From Couchioplanes caeruleus (GTDB taxonomy: Bacteria; Actinomycetota; Actinomycetes; Mycobacteriales; Micromonosporaceae), in assembly GCF_023499255.1 (NCBI RefSeq), contig NZ_CP092183.1:6444501-6508500 (forward strand): a stretch of DNA of 64,000 nucleotides. Direction: 5' to 3'. The notes below the pieces were generated by a model that was given only the letters and a program-made list of their open reading frames with translations, did not search any database and was not told the DNA's origin. This document shows, piece by piece, positions 26,144 to 35,714 of the stretch. The position numbers and the translations under genes were made by a program. The first letter of the stretch is position 1, and every line of letters begins with the position of its first letter.

Positions 26144-26194
26144 GACGGCCGCGGACGGGAGACGACCGCGGACGGGAGACGGCCGCGGACGGGA
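26144..26194. repeat. Three 17-bp direct repeats upstream of the glycosylase gene
   Basis: Copies of GACGGCCGCGGACGGGA start at 26144, 26161 and 26178, the middle one with a single change. Noncoding by context. Confidence 0.7.
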
Positions 26195-26248
26195 GACCGA
26201 GGCAGGCGGGACGGCGGTGAGGGGCAGCGGGCGGGAGGGGTCATTACC

Positions 26249-26896
26249 GTGGACGGCATGCTCAGCGGCCCGATGACCCCGGCGGATCTGCGCCTCGGCG
26301 TTGCCGAACTCACCGCTCGTGAGCCCCGCTTCGCCGCCGTCGCGGAACGTCACGGATTTCCGCTGATGTGGGACCGCGCGCCCGGGTTCGCCTCGCTGGT
26401 GCACATCATGCTGGAGCAGCAGGTGTCGCTCGCGTCGGCGCGGGCGACGTTCGATCGGCTGCGGGCGATCGCCGATCCGCTCAGCGCCGAGAGTCTGCTG
26501 GCGCTCGACGACCGTCAGTTGCGCGAGGCGGGATTCAGCCGGCAGAAGGCGCGGTACGCCCGGGCCGTGGCCGATGCCGTCGTCGCCGGTTCGCTGCGGC
26601 TGGAGGCGCTGACCGGGCTGGACGACGACGCCGTCGATCGGCAGTTGCGGGCGGTGCCGGGCATCGGGCCGTGGACGGCGGCGATCTACCGCCTGTCGGC
26701 CCTGGGGCGGCCCGATGCGTGGCCGGCCGGCGACCTCGCCGTGGCAGCCGGGATCGCTCAGCTGTGGGAGCTGCCGGCGCTCCCCTCACCGGCCGGGACG
26801 GTTCTGCGCGCCGAGGCTTGGCGGCCGTGGCGAGCGGTCGCGGCCCGCCTGCTGTGGCAGCAGTACCTGGGGACGAAGGGACGGGCGGCCGGCTGA
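26249..26896 (+). CDS. DNA-3-methyladenine glycosylase II family protein (HhH-GPD)
   Basis: A 215-residue base-excision glycosylase of the AlkA-type HhH-GPD superfamily, expected to remove alkylated bases. The helix-hairpin-helix is LRAVPGIGPWTAAIYRLSALGRPDAWPAGD; the catalytic Asp is in its terminal D (PAGDLAV). It is shorter than E. coli AlkA because the N-terminal beta domain is absent. GTG 26249 is chosen because GGGAGGGG sits 8 nt upstream; a frame extending to 26030 runs through repeats. It is divergent from the damage-inducible mutasome operon; whether it shares the LexA boxes, about 290 bp away, is unknown. Confidence 0.9.
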   Translation: MDGMLSGPMTPADLRLGVAELTAREPRFAAVAERHGFPLMWDRAPGFASLVHIMLEQQVSLASARATFDRLRAIADPLSAESLLALDDRQLREAGFSRQKARYARAVADAVVAGSLRLEALTGLDDDAVDRQLRAVPGIGPWTAAIYRLSALGRPDAWPAGDLAVAAGIAQLWELPALPSPAGTVLRAEAWRPWRAVAARLLWQQYLGTKGRAAG

Positions 26897-26914
26897 CCCA
26901 CGGAACGGGGCCGG

Positions 26915-28882
26915 TCAGCCGCCGACGTGGATGCCGGGGCGCCGGGCCGGGTCGGATTCGCTCTTGCGGATGATCTCGCGGACCACCGGGGCCGTGTCGC
27001 CCCGGCCCAGCAGCAGGTAGCGGAAGAGGTGGGCGAGAGGGCTGCCCTCCGCCCACTCGAAGTAGCAGTGCGGGCGTACGCCGCTCGCGTCGCGCAGGGC
27101 GAGCAGGACCGCCGCGATCGCGTTGGGGGCCGCCGGGCTCTGCACGCGCAGCACGCGGTACGGGCCGACCTCGACGCCGTGGACCGTGAGGACGTTGCTG
27201 AACTGCGAGGGGTCCACCACGTCGATCTCGAGGAAGAGCAGGTCCGCCGCGCCCGGTACGGGATTCATGCCGCGCTGTTCGCGTTCCTTGCCGGCGTACT
27301 CCTCCTCGTCACCGGCCTGGCGCCGGTTGGCGACGAGGTTGAGTTCGCCGTCGTACGCGATGGAGTCGGCGATGAACGTCCGGGCGGCCTCGTCGAACTC
27401 GATGCGGTCTGCGCGCAGCTCGGTGGTGCGGCTGATCCGGGACACGAGCGAGACGACGATGATGCCCGCGATGAAGACGGCCGAGATGGTGATGCCGTCG
27501 GGCTTCTCGATGATGTTGTCGCCGAGCGCGTACAGCAGGACGAGCGTGAGCACGGTGAAGCCGATAGTGGCTCCGCGCTGCCGGCGCCGGGCGGCGGAGA
27601 TGGTGACGGCGACGGCCCCGGAGACCATCATGGCGAGGATGCCCGTCGCGTACGCGCCCGCCTGCGCGTTGACGTCCGCACCGAAGGCGACGGTGATGCC
27701 GACGCTGATCGCGGTGTAGACCAGCACGACCGGGCGGATGGCGCGGGACCAGTCCGGGGCCATGCCGTAGCCGGGCAGGTAACGGGGCACGATGTTGATC
27801 AGGCCGGCCATCGCCGAGGCCCCGGCGAACCACAGGATCAGGATGCTGCTGAGGTCGTACGCCGTGCCGAAGGCCTCACCGAGCTTCTCGTGGGCCAGGT
27901 AGGCCAGCGCGCGCCCGTTGGCCCCGCCGCCCGCCTCGAACTCCTCGTGCGGGATGAGCACCGTGGTGACGAAGCTGGTCAGCAGCAGGTACACGCTCAT
28001 GATCAGCGCGGCGACGGTGAGCAGCTTGCGGGTGTTGCGGATGCGCGCCTGGAGCCGCTGCCCGGGCGATGTCCCCTCGGCGGCGACCAGCGGCATCATG
28101 CTGACCCCGGTCTCGAAGCCGGACAGGCCGAGCACCAGCGCGGGGAACGCCAGGAACACCGAGGAGACCGTGCCGAAGCCGCCGGCGGCTACCCCGTCGA
28201 GCCAGGCGGAGAACGCGTGCGGGACCGTGAACACGTCGATGAGCCCGACCACGGTCACCGCGGCGTTGAGCCCGAGGAAGATCACCACCAGCGGCAGCGC
28301 GACTCGGACGGCCTCGCGGAAGCCGAGCAGGAAGACGAACCCCAGGATCAGCAGCAGCACCACCGTGATCGGCACCGCGTGCCCGTGCAGGAAGCCGGGC
28401 AGGTACGGGTTCTCCGACATGTGCACGGTCGCGTCGGCCGCGGACAGCGTGATCGTGATGATCCACGAGGTCGCGACGAAGCCGAGCAGCACGAGCACGA
28501 AGAGCTTGCCGTACCAGAACGGGAGCAGGTCCTCCAGCATGGCGATCGAGCCCTGGCCGTGCGGGCTCTCCTTGGCGACCCGGCGGTACATCGGGAGCAT
28601 GCCGGCCAGCGTCAGCGCGACGATCAGCAGCGTGGCCAGCGGCGAGAGGGCACCCGCGGCGAGCGCCGCGATGGCCGGCAGGTAGGACAGCGTGGAGAAG
28701 TAGTCGACGCCGGTCAGCGCCATGACCTTCCACCAGGGCTGCTGGTGCGCCTCGTCCTCGGCCGACTCGGGCCCGACCGGCTGGACCCGGTTGGCCAGCA
28801 GCCAGCGGGTCACCCGGTGGGCGGGCGGGGGTGCCTGCGCCGGCACCGCCACGGACGCCGGTACGTTGATCTCGGAGCTCAT
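26915..28882 (-). CDS. APC superfamily permease
   Basis: A 655-residue inner-membrane transporter: about 12 transmembrane helices over residues 50-500 and a cytosolic C-terminal domain of about 150 residues. The first helix contains [19 protein letters not shown], resembling the APC substrate-binding helix 1. The C-terminal region ([25 protein letters not shown]) is ordered, and may be regulatory. Amino acids or K+ are possible substrates; sequence alone does not decide. The ATG at 28882 is well placed, and the divergent SDR gene starts 58 bp away, so the promoters face apart in that gap. Confidence 0.88.
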   Translation of the reverse strand: MSSEINVPASVAVPAQAPPPAHRVTRWLLANRVQPVGPESAEDEAHQQPWWKVMALTGVDYFSTLSYLPAIAALAAGALSPLATLLIVALTLAGMLPMYRRVAKESPHGQGSIAMLEDLLPFWYGKLFVLVLLGFVATSWIITITLSAADATVHMSENPYLPGFLHGHAVPITVVLLLILGFVFLLGFREAVRVALPLVVIFLGLNAAVTVVGLIDVFTVPHAFSAWLDGVAAGGFGTVSSVFLAFPALVLGLSGFETGVSMMPLVAAEGTSPGQRLQARIRNTRKLLTVAALIMSVYLLLTSFVTTVLIPHEEFEAGGGANGRALAYLAHEKLGEAFGTAYDLSSILILWFAGASAMAGLINIVPRYLPGYGMAPDWSRAIRPVVLVYTAISVGITVAFGADVNAQAGAYATGILAMMVSGAVAVTISAARRRQRGATIGFTVLTLVLLYALGDNIIEKPDGITISAVFIAGIIVVSLVSRISRTTELRADRIEFDEAARTFIADSIAYDGELNLVANRRQAGDEEEYAGKEREQRGMNPVPGAADLLFLEIDVVDPSQFSNVLTVHGVEVGPYRVLRVQSPAAPNAIAAVLLALRDASGVRPHCYFEWAEGSPLAHLFRYLLLGRGDTAPVVREIIRKSESDPARRPGIHVGG

Positions 28883-28939
28883 CGATTGTCAGGATGCACC
28901 ATGGGTACGACACCCGCACCGGCGGACGGAGGATTCGGC

Positions 28940-29755
28940 ATGCGCACGATCGTCGTGACGGGGGCCAGCTCCGGAGTGGGGCTGGCCGCCGCTGGTCAGC
29001 TGGCCGCGCAGGGCGATCAGGTGGTGGTCGTCGGGCGGGATCCGGGCCGGCTGGGCGCGGCGATGGCGCAGATCCGGGCGGCCGCGACGGGCCCCGAGCC
29101 GGACGAGTTCCGCGCCGACTTCGAGTCGTTCGGCGACGTACGGCGGCTCGCGGACCATCTGCTGGCCACGTACCCGGTCATCGACGTGCTCGCGAACAAC
29201 GCCGGCGGCATGCTGGGCTCGTACCGGAAGACGGTGGACGGCTTCGAGGCGACCGTCCAGGGCAACCACCTCGCGCCGTTTCTCCTGACCACCCTGCTGC
29301 GGGAGCGGTTGCGCGGCGGCCGGGTGGTGAACACCTCCTCGCGGGCGCACCAGCGGGCCCGCGTCGACCCGGACGATTTCACCGGCGACCCGGCCTCGTG
29401 GAACGCGTGGCGCTCCTACGGCGCGAGCAAGGCCGCCAACATCCTGTTCACGGCCGAGGCGGCCCGCAGGTGGCCGGACATCCTGTCGGTGGCGTTCCAC
29501 CCCGGTGTGGTGCGCAGCAACTTCGGCGCGGGCGCGGTGACGCGGTTCTTCTACAAGGTCGCACCGTTCCTGACCAGCCCGCACGACGCGGGCGCGCTGC
29601 TGGTCTGGCTGGCGACCGCCCCGGCGGAGGAATTGCAGAACGGCGCCTACTACGTGGGACACAAGGTGACCGCGCCCGACCCGCGGATCACGGATCCCGC
29701 GCTGGCGGCGCGGCTCTGGGATGCCAGCGAGCGGGCCTGCGCGGATAACCGTTAG
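28940..29755 (+). CDS. Short-chain dehydrogenase/reductase
   Basis: A 271-residue NAD(P)-dependent oxidoreductase. Rossmann motif TGASSGVG (residues 7-14), structural NNAG, catalytic Ser (VNTSSRAH) and YxxxK (YGASK). It resembles the retinol-dehydrogenase/WW-domain-oxidoreductase-like subfamily. ATG 28940 is chosen because GGAGGAT precedes it; an upstream ATG at 28901 has no ribosome site. The substrate is unknown. Confidence 0.92.
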   Translation: MRTIVVTGASSGVGLAAAGQLAAQGDQVVVVGRDPGRLGAAMAQIRAAATGPEPDEFRADFESFGDVRRLADHLLATYPVIDVLANNAGGMLGSYRKTVDGFEATVQGNHLAPFLLTTLLRERLRGGRVVNTSSRAHQRARVDPDDFTGDPASWNAWRSYGASKAANILFTAEAARRWPDILSVAFHPGVVRSNFGAGAVTRFFYKVAPFLTSPHDAGALLVWLATAPAEELQNGAYYVGHKVTAPDPRITDPALAARLWDASERACADNR

Positions 29756-29823
29756 TTCGACTTTCATTACCTTCTTCACGAAGGGCTGCCCGCGGGCGCA
29801 GGACCTTTGTAGGTTCTGGCCTC

Positions 29824-31179
29824 ATGATCGCCCCGGCCACGTCCCGCTGGTGGGCGGGGGCCGCGCGCTGCGCCGCCGCGCTGAGCATGCTCGCCGTCAC
29901 CGCGGTGTGGGCGGCGAACGGCGGTGCGCGGCAGGCGGCCGGCGGCGGCTGGCCGGCGCTGGGCGCGGCGGGACGGCTGGCCGCGCTGTGGTCGGCGGAC
30001 CTGATGCTGCTCCAGGTCGTGCTCATGGCCCGGATCCCGCTGGTGGAACGGGCGTTCGGCCAGGACACGGCGGCCCGCTGGCACCGCTGGACCGGCTTCG
30101 CGTCGTTTCATCTGCTGCTGGCGCACGTCGTGCTGGCGACGCTCGCGTACGCCGCCGGCGGCGACCCGCTCGCGCAGTTCGCGCGCTTCGTCGCCCACTA
30201 CCCGGGGATGCTGCCGGCCACGGCGGCGCTGGTCGCGGTCGTCCTGGTCGTCGTGACATCGGTACGCCGGGCTCGCCGCCGGTTGCGCTACGAGTCGTGG
30301 CATCTGCTGCACCTGTACGCGTACCTGGGCGTCGCCCTGGCGCTGCCGCACGAGCTGCGGGCCGGATCGGACTTCGTGGCGAGCCCGGCGGCGCGCGCGT
30401 ACTGGTGGACGCTGTATGCCCTGGCCGCCGGCAGCGTGCTGGTCTTCCGCCTCGGCATACCGGTGTGGCGCACGGTCCGGCACCGGCTGGTGGTCGATCA
30501 CGTCGTCCCGGAGGCGCACGGGCTGGTCTCGGTGTACCTGCGCGGCCGGCGCCTGGACCGCCTGCCGGTGCGGGCCGGCCAGTTCTTCGTCTGGCGGTTC
30601 CTCGACGGGCCCGGGTGGTCGCGCGGGAACCCGTTCTCGCTGTCCGGGCCGCCGCACGGCGATCAGCTGCGCATCACGGTGAAGGTGCTCGGCGACGGCA
30701 GCGCCCGGGTGGCGCGGCTGCGGCCGGGCACGAGGGCGCTGATCGAGGGCCCGTACGGACGCCTGACGGCCGAGACATACCGCGGCGGGCCGGTGACGAT
30801 GCTCGCGTGCGGGTCCGGGATCACGCCGCTGCTGGCGCTGCTGTGGGACCTGCCGTACGGCCACGGCCAGGCGACGCTGATCTACCGCGCCCGGCACGCG
30901 CGCGAGGTGGCGTTCCTGGACGAGCTCGAATGGCTGGCGCAGCGCCGCGGCGTACGGCTGATCCCGCTGATCGGCCCGCGCGCGCGTCCCACGTCCTGGC
31001 TGTCCGAGGAGTACGCGGACTACACCGACGCGCAGGCGTTGCGCGAGCTCGCCCCGGACATCGCCGGTCACGACCTGTACGTGTGCGGTCCCGGTCCGTG
31101 GACCGAGGCGGTCCGCGCCGCCGCCCGGGCGGCCGGGGTCCCGGCGGCGCGCCTGCACCGGGAACGCTTCGGATGGTGA
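29824..31179 (+). CDS. Ferric reductase-like transmembrane flavoprotein
   Basis: A 451-residue membrane oxidoreductase. Six hydrophobic helices (about residues 10-225) form a ferric-reductase-like domain with paired His (e.g. RWHRWTGFASFHLLLAH, SWHLLHLYAY) suited to heme binding. A ferredoxin-reductase domain follows, with RGNPFSLSGPP for FAD and ACGSGITPLLALLWDLP and YVCGPGPW for NAD(P)H. It probably moves electrons across the membrane; the acceptor is uncertain. The FMN-binding partner often found beside such genes is absent. YbaK starts 4 bp downstream. Confidence 0.92.
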   Translation: MIAPATSRWWAGAARCAAALSMLAVTAVWAANGGARQAAGGGWPALGAAGRLAALWSADLMLLQVVLMARIPLVERAFGQDTAARWHRWTGFASFHLLLAHVVLATLAYAAGGDPLAQFARFVAHYPGMLPATAALVAVVLVVVTSVRRARRRLRYESWHLLHLYAYLGVALALPHELRAGSDFVASPAARAYWWTLYALAAGSVLVFRLGIPVWRTVRHRLVVDHVVPEAHGLVSVYLRGRRLDRLPVRAGQFFVWRFLDGPGWSRGNPFSLSGPPHGDQLRITVKVLGDGSARVARLRPGTRALIEGPYGRLTAETYRGGPVTMLACGSGITPLLALLWDLPYGHGQATLIYRARHAREVAFLDELEWLAQRRGVRLIPLIGPRARPTSWLSEEYADYTDAQALRELAPDIAGHDLYVCGPGPWTEAVRAAARAAGVPAARLHRERFGW

Positions 31180-31183
31180 GCGG

Positions 31184-31693
31184 ATGATCGAGCAGAATGG
31201 TCCGATGGAGAACCACCCCAACGTTCAGGCGGTCCGCGCCGCGCTCGCCGCCACCGACGCCCGCACCGCCGCGGGCACCGCGCCCGAGATGGTCCTGTTC
31301 GACGAAGGCGTGCACACCGCCGCCGCCGCGGCTGCCGCCCTGGGTGTCGAGGTCGGACAGATCGCCAACTCGCTGATCTTCGAGGCGGACGGCGCGCCGC
31401 TGCTGGTGCTCACCTCCGGCGCGCACCGGGTGGACACGCGCAAGGTCGCCGCCGGGCTCGGCGTCGCCCGGCTGGGGCGGGCCACGCCGGAGTTCGTCCG
31501 GGCGCACACCGGTCAGGCGATCGGCGGGGTGGCTCCGCTGGGACATCCCAAGCCGGTCAGGACGCTGGTCGACACGGCCCTGGCGCAGTACGACGAGGTG
31601 TGGGCGGCCGGTGGCGTACCGCAGGCGGTCTTCCCGATCACGTACGCGGAGTTGCTGCGGGTCACCAACGGTGTACCCACCGACGTCGCATGA
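31184..31693 (+). CDS. YbaK/EbsC-family aminoacyl-tRNA deacylase
   Basis: A 169-residue INS/YbaK-like protein, predicted to hydrolyse mischarged tRNA (YbaK/ProX type). Typical segments are the ANSLIFEADGAPLLVLTSGAHRVD core with a conserved Lys (TRKVAAGLG) and GQAIGGVAPLGHPKPV. ATG 31184 is 4 bp after the preceding stop, so coupling is likely; ATG 31205 (MENHPNVQAV) matches homologue starts better and may be the true one. Confidence 0.9.
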   Translation: MIEQNGPMENHPNVQAVRAALAATDARTAAGTAPEMVLFDEGVHTAAAAAAALGVEVGQIANSLIFEADGAPLLVLTSGAHRVDTRKVAAGLGVARLGRATPEFVRAHTGQAIGGVAPLGHPKPVRTLVDTALAQYDEVWAAGGVPQAVFPITYAELLRVTNGVPTDVA

Positions 31694-31803
31694 GTCAATG
31701 ATCACTGGACTGAACTCCGCCTCGAGGGGCGAAGGTGGCGCGCGTCCTTAAGATGGAGAACTGCGTCATCCATGCCCATTGACCCCCTCGGAGTCCGACA
31801 ACC

Positions 31804-33573
31804 ATGGCCGCCGATACCGCCACGGAAACGGAAGCGGTAGCGCCACCTGCCACCGTCCCGGACCCGCCGCCGGAAAAGCAGGCACCGCCACCGGAGCAGA
31901 CACCGGCGGACGAGCCGGAGCAGACCCCGCCGGCCAAGCAGGAGCCGCCGGCGGAGCAGGAGCCGCCAGCCGTCCAGGAGGAGGTCCCGGGGAACCCCGC
32001 GGTCCCGGAGCCCCCGGTCCAGGACACGCCGCCTGTGTCGCCGCCGCCGCCCTCCCGGGCCGGCCGGGCGTGGGCCTGGATGCGGACGAGGCTGATTCCC
32101 ACGCTGGCCCTGGTGACGTTCCCGTTCGCGGCCACGCTCACCGTGATGCTCATCCACATCGGCACCCGGCAGCTCTGGCGCGATGAGAACGCGACCTGGT
32201 GGGCCGCCTCGCTCGACCTCGCCGACCTGCGCAAGATGGTGCAGACGGTCGACGTGGTGCTGTACCCGTACTACGCGTTCATGCACGGCTGGGTGACGCT
32301 CTTCGGTGACACCGAGACGGCGCTGCGGATGCCGGCCGCGCTGGCGATGGCGTTCTCCGCGGCGGTGATCGCGCTGATCGGGCGGCGGCTGTTCGACGCC
32401 CGGGCCGGCCTGATCGCGGGTCTGCTGGTGCCGGCGGTCCCGGTGATCAGCCGGTACGGGCAGGAGGCACGCCCGTACGCGCTGGCGATGCTCGCCACGG
32501 TCACCGCGGTGTGGCTGCTGCTGCGCGCGGTGGAACGCCCGACGGTGTGGCGGTGGATCCCGTACGCGCTGGCGGTGATCGCGATCGGCTGCAGCCACAT
32601 CGTGGCGCTCATGAGCCTCGCCGGCCATCTCGTGGTGGTGATCGCGGCGGTGATCCGCGCCCGGGGACGCCGGCGGCTGTGGACGATCCTCGGCTGGCCG
32701 CTGTCCGTCGTGGCCGCGGTGCTCGCCGTCTCGCCGCTGATCGTGCGCGGGCAGGGCCAGGGCGCGCAGATCAACTGGATCCCCGACACGACGTGGGAGC
32801 GGGTGCAGGCCTTCCCCGGCGAGGTCTTCATGAGCCCCGCGGTGGCCGGGTTCTTCCTCGCCGCCGGCCTCGGCGCGATGTTCGTGCTGGCGTTCGAGGG
32901 CCGCGGCGGGCTGCTGCTGGTGTGGGCGCTGCTGCCGCCGATCGTCGCGTACTACACATTCCACGAGTACTACTTCTTCTACCCGCGCTACATGCTCTTC
33001 ACGGTTCCGGCCTGGATCCTGCTCGCCGGGTTCGCGCTGCGCCGGCTGGCCTCGGCCGCCGCCTCCGGCCGGGTCGCCGCGACCGCGAAGGTCGTCGTGG
33101 TCGTCGTCGCGGCCGCGGCCGGGCTCACCTTCGCCGGGTGGACGGAGCAGGGCAACATCCGCAGCGACGCGGAACCGGACGAGTTCGCGTTCCGGCTGGC
33201 CGCGGGGCTCATCGCCGCCCGCGAGGAACCCGGCGACGGGATCATCTTCACCGGCTACCGGTACGCCCACCGCGGCTTCCGGTACGAGTGGCGCCACCAG
33301 CCGCGCGAGCAGCAGCCGCAGGAGATCCTCGTCGACCAGCCGCCGGACGAGGCGTGGTCGTGGGAGCACCCGCCCTGCCTGCCGACCGCCGTGTGCCTGG
33401 CCGACACCAAGCGGATCTGGCTGGTGTCCACGGACCCGAGCGGCCTGAGCCCGTTCTGGCCGCTGCCCGGCTACCAGCAGAAGGCGGTCCAGCGCCGCTA
33501 CGACATCGTGCTGCATGTCGAATTCCATCGGGTCTGGGTCACCGAACTCGTCCGGAAGCCTCCGCGCAAGTAG
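31804..33573 (+). CDS. GT-C fold glycosyltransferase (family 39 type)
   Basis: A 589-residue membrane glycosyltransferase using a polyprenyl-phosphate sugar. About 85 N-terminal residues are Pro/Glu/Gln-rich and cytosolic, followed by 10-11 helices. The first loop has the family acidic motif RDENATWWAASLDLADL. The extracytoplasmic C-terminal segment (residues about 450-589) is soluble. The acceptor is unknown; protein O-mannosylation or cell-wall glycan decoration are the usual roles. ATG 31804; about 110 bp separates it from YbaK. Confidence 0.88.
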   Translation: MAADTATETEAVAPPATVPDPPPEKQAPPPEQTPADEPEQTPPAKQEPPAEQEPPAVQEEVPGNPAVPEPPVQDTPPVSPPPPSRAGRAWAWMRTRLIPTLALVTFPFAATLTVMLIHIGTRQLWRDENATWWAASLDLADLRKMVQTVDVVLYPYYAFMHGWVTLFGDTETALRMPAALAMAFSAAVIALIGRRLFDARAGLIAGLLVPAVPVISRYGQEARPYALAMLATVTAVWLLLRAVERPTVWRWIPYALAVIAIGCSHIVALMSLAGHLVVVIAAVIRARGRRRLWTILGWPLSVVAAVLAVSPLIVRGQGQGAQINWIPDTTWERVQAFPGEVFMSPAVAGFFLAAGLGAMFVLAFEGRGGLLLVWALLPPIVAYYTFHEYYFFYPRYMLFTVPAWILLAGFALRRLASAAASGRVAATAKVVVVVVAAAAGLTFAGWTEQGNIRSDAEPDEFAFRLAAGLIAAREEPGDGIIFTGYRYAHRGFRYEWRHQPREQQPQEILVDQPPDEAWSWEHPPCLPTAVCLADTKRIWLVSTDPSGLSPFWPLPGYQQKAVQRRYDIVLHVEFHRVWVTELVRKPPRK

Positions 33574-33620
33574 CCGGCCCGCCCAGGCGTGATGCCGCGC
33601 GGCCTGGGTAGCGTGACGGG

Positions 33621-34322
33621 ATGACGTCCGTACCGCCGCTGGTCACGCTGCACGTGTGGCGGGTCCCGCGGCGGGACGTCGGGCACGCTTTCGTCCGGAT
33701 GGCGGTGGATCCGCGCCGGTTGCGGCGGGTGCCCGGGGCGCGGTTCGGCCGGCTGCTCGGCACCGGGACCGGGACGACCTTCGGGCCCGGCGACTCGGAC
33801 CTGACCCGGTACGCGGCCGTGGTCGCCTGGGACGGCCCGGACGGCGGCGACCTGGGCGCGATCGGCGCGGCCTGGGACCGGATCTCCTCGGCTTCCGCAC
33901 GGGTGGACCTCACGCCCCTGACCAGCCACGGCCGCTGGTCGGGAGTGACGCCGTTCGGCGAGCCGTCGGACGGGCGGCACGACGGCATGGTGCTGGCGCT
34001 GACCCGGGCCCGGCTGCGGCCCGCCCGGGCGCTGACGTTCTGGCGTGCGGTGCCGCCGATCGCCCGCGAGCTCGCCGCCGCGCCGGGGCTGCTCGCACGC
34101 TTCGGTGTCGGCGAGGCGCCGGTGGTCTGGCAGGGCACGGTCAGCGTGTGGCGCAGCGCGGCGGATCTCACCCGGTTCGCGTACCGTCAGCCGGAGCATC
34201 GCGCGGTGATCGCGCGGACGCGGGAGGTCCGCTGGTACGCGGAGGACCTGTTCGCCCGGTTCGCGGTGCGCGGCATCAGCGGCGACAGGGCCGTACTGGG
34301 CTGGCGGGAAGGAGAGCGATGA
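33621..34322 (+). CDS. Spheroidene monooxygenase-like protein (CrtA family)
   Basis: A 233-residue protein of the CrtA family (HVWRVP..., RFGRLLGTGTGTTF, WDRISSASARVDLTPLTSHGRWSGVTPFG, PVVWQGTVSVWRS...FAYR). CrtA oxygenates carotenoid ends at C-2. It is the first gene of a tightly coupled operon with GNAT, CruF, GT2 and CrtD-like genes. In a sioxanthin-like pathway a 2'-hydroxylase is needed; this protein is a candidate. That role is inference. Confidence 0.82.
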   Translation: MTSVPPLVTLHVWRVPRRDVGHAFVRMAVDPRRLRRVPGARFGRLLGTGTGTTFGPGDSDLTRYAAVVAWDGPDGGDLGAIGAAWDRISSASARVDLTPLTSHGRWSGVTPFGEPSDGRHDGMVLALTRARLRPARALTFWRAVPPIARELAAAPGLLARFGVGEAPVVWQGTVSVWRSAADLTRFAYRQPEHRAVIARTREVRWYAEDLFARFAVRGISGDRAVLGWREGER

Positions 34323-34900
34323 GGCTCGTCCCCTGGCAGCCGGACGACATGCTCCGGCGGCTGGACGACGTGGTGAGCGTGTACGGCGAGGCGATGGGTT
34401 ACCGCGCCGAGCTGCTGCAGACCCGCCGCGGGTACATCGGCGCGCACGTACGCCGCGCCGGCTTCCGGGCGGTCGCCACCCTGACCACCGACGGGCACCT
34501 CGCCGGGTTCGGGTACGGGTACGCGTCCGGTCCCGGCCAGTGGTGGCACGACCAGGTCCGTTCGTCGCTGGACGAGTCCGCCCGGCGGCGCTGGCTGTCC
34601 GACTGCTTCGAGGTGGTCGAGCTGCACGTGCGCCCGAGCGCCCAGGGCCACGGCATCGGCGCCCGCCAGCTGCGCGCCCTGCTGTCGATGGCGGACGGGA
34701 AGACCGTGCTGCTGTCGACGCCCGAGGCCGACGAGGAGCAGTCCCGGGCCTGGCGGCTGTACCGGCGCTTCGGCTTCGAGGACGTGCTGCGCGACTTCAT
34801 GTTCCCGGGTGACGAGCGAGCGTTCGCCATCCTCGGGCGCGGCCTGCCGCTGACCGAGCGCGCCCCGGCCGAGGACGCACCGGGCATTGTCGGCATCTGA
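34319..34900 (+). CDS. GNAT-family N-acetyltransferase
   Basis: A 193-residue GNAT enzyme. Motif A (acetyl-CoA loop) is ELHVRPSAQGHGIGARQLRALL, and the C-terminal beta-strand region is SRAWRLYRRFGFEDVLRDFMFPG. The ATG overlaps the CrtA-like stop (ATGA) and its own end overlaps the cruF start by 14 bp, so it is embedded in the carotenoid operon. Its substrate is unknown. Confidence 0.9.
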   Translation: MRLVPWQPDDMLRRLDDVVSVYGEAMGYRAELLQTRRGYIGAHVRRAGFRAVATLTTDGHLAGFGYGYASGPGQWWHDQVRSSLDESARRRWLSDCFEVVELHVRPSAQGHGIGARQLRALLSMADGKTVLLSTPEADEEQSRAWRLYRRFGFEDVLRDFMFPGDERAFAILGRGLPLTERAPAEDAPGIVGI

Positions 34901-35714
34901 GCGGTCGTCGTGGGCGCGCCCGGCCGTCCCCGCGGCTGAGTGGCCGTCGTGGGCGCTGCTCGGCGCGCTCGTCCTGGTCCAGATCTGCTATCCGCTGACC
35001 TCGGGAGGCGTACGCGCCGGGCTGACCGTGACCACGGTGGTGCTGGGCTACCTGCTGTCGGTGGGTCACGCGCTGCTCAGCCGGGGTCCACGCGCCGCGG
35101 CCGCGCTGGTGGGTACGGCCACGCTGGGCGGGTTCGCGGTGGAGGCGGTCGGGGTGGCGACCGGGTTCCCGTTCGGCACGTACGACTACTCCGGCCAGCT
35201 CGGCCCGAAGGTGCTCGGCGTACCGCTGATCATCCCGCTGGCGTGGACGTGGATGGCGTGGCCGGCGTGGCTCGCGGCGCTGCGGCTCGCCCGGTCGCGC
35301 GCGGCCCGGGTCGCGCTGGCGGCGGCCGGGCTGGCGGCGTGGGACCTGTTCCTGGATCCGCAGATGGTCGCCGAGGGCTACTGGGTGTGGCAGTCGCCGA
35401 CGCCGGCGCTGCCGGGAGTGCCGGGCATCCCGGTGGGCAACTATCTGGGGTGGCTCGGTTTCGCGCTCGTGCTGATGGCGGTTCTCGCGTCGGCCGCCGG
35501 CCCGTCGGGCGGGCGGGCGCTCGGCGGGGACGCCCCCATGATCGCGCTGTGGCTGTGGACGTACGCTTCCTCGGTGCTCGCCCACGCGGTGTTCCTGGGG
35601 CTGCCCTGGTCCGCGCTCTGGGGCGGCGTCCTCATGGGCGCGGTCGTGCTGCCGCTGCTCCCGGCGTTGCGCGCCGCGAAGGACGGACTGCCCCGGCCGG
35701 GGCGACGCGCATGA
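34887..35714 (+). CDS. cruF: CruF-like carotenoid 1',2'-hydratase
   Basis: A 275-residue integral membrane protein of the carotenoid biosynthesis (DUF422/CruF) family, which hydrates the psi end to a 1'-hydroxyl. Seven or so helices; conserved FPFGTYDYSGQLGPKVLGVPLIIPLAW and AAWDLFLDPQMV segments. The start is a TTG at 34887, inside the GNAT 3' end; no other start codon precedes the conserved helix 1. It overlaps the next gene by ATGA. The role in the pathway is well supported by its neighbours. Confidence 0.85.
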   Translation: MSASERSSWARPAVPAAEWPSWALLGALVLVQICYPLTSGGVRAGLTVTTVVLGYLLSVGHALLSRGPRAAAALVGTATLGGFAVEAVGVATGFPFGTYDYSGQLGPKVLGVPLIIPLAWTWMAWPAWLAALRLARSRAARVALAAAGLAAWDLFLDPQMVAEGYWVWQSPTPALPGVPGIPVGNYLGWLGFALVLMAVLASAAGPSGGRALGGDAPMIALWLWTYASSVLAHAVFLGLPWSALWGGVLMGAVVLPLLPALRAAKDGLPRPGRRA

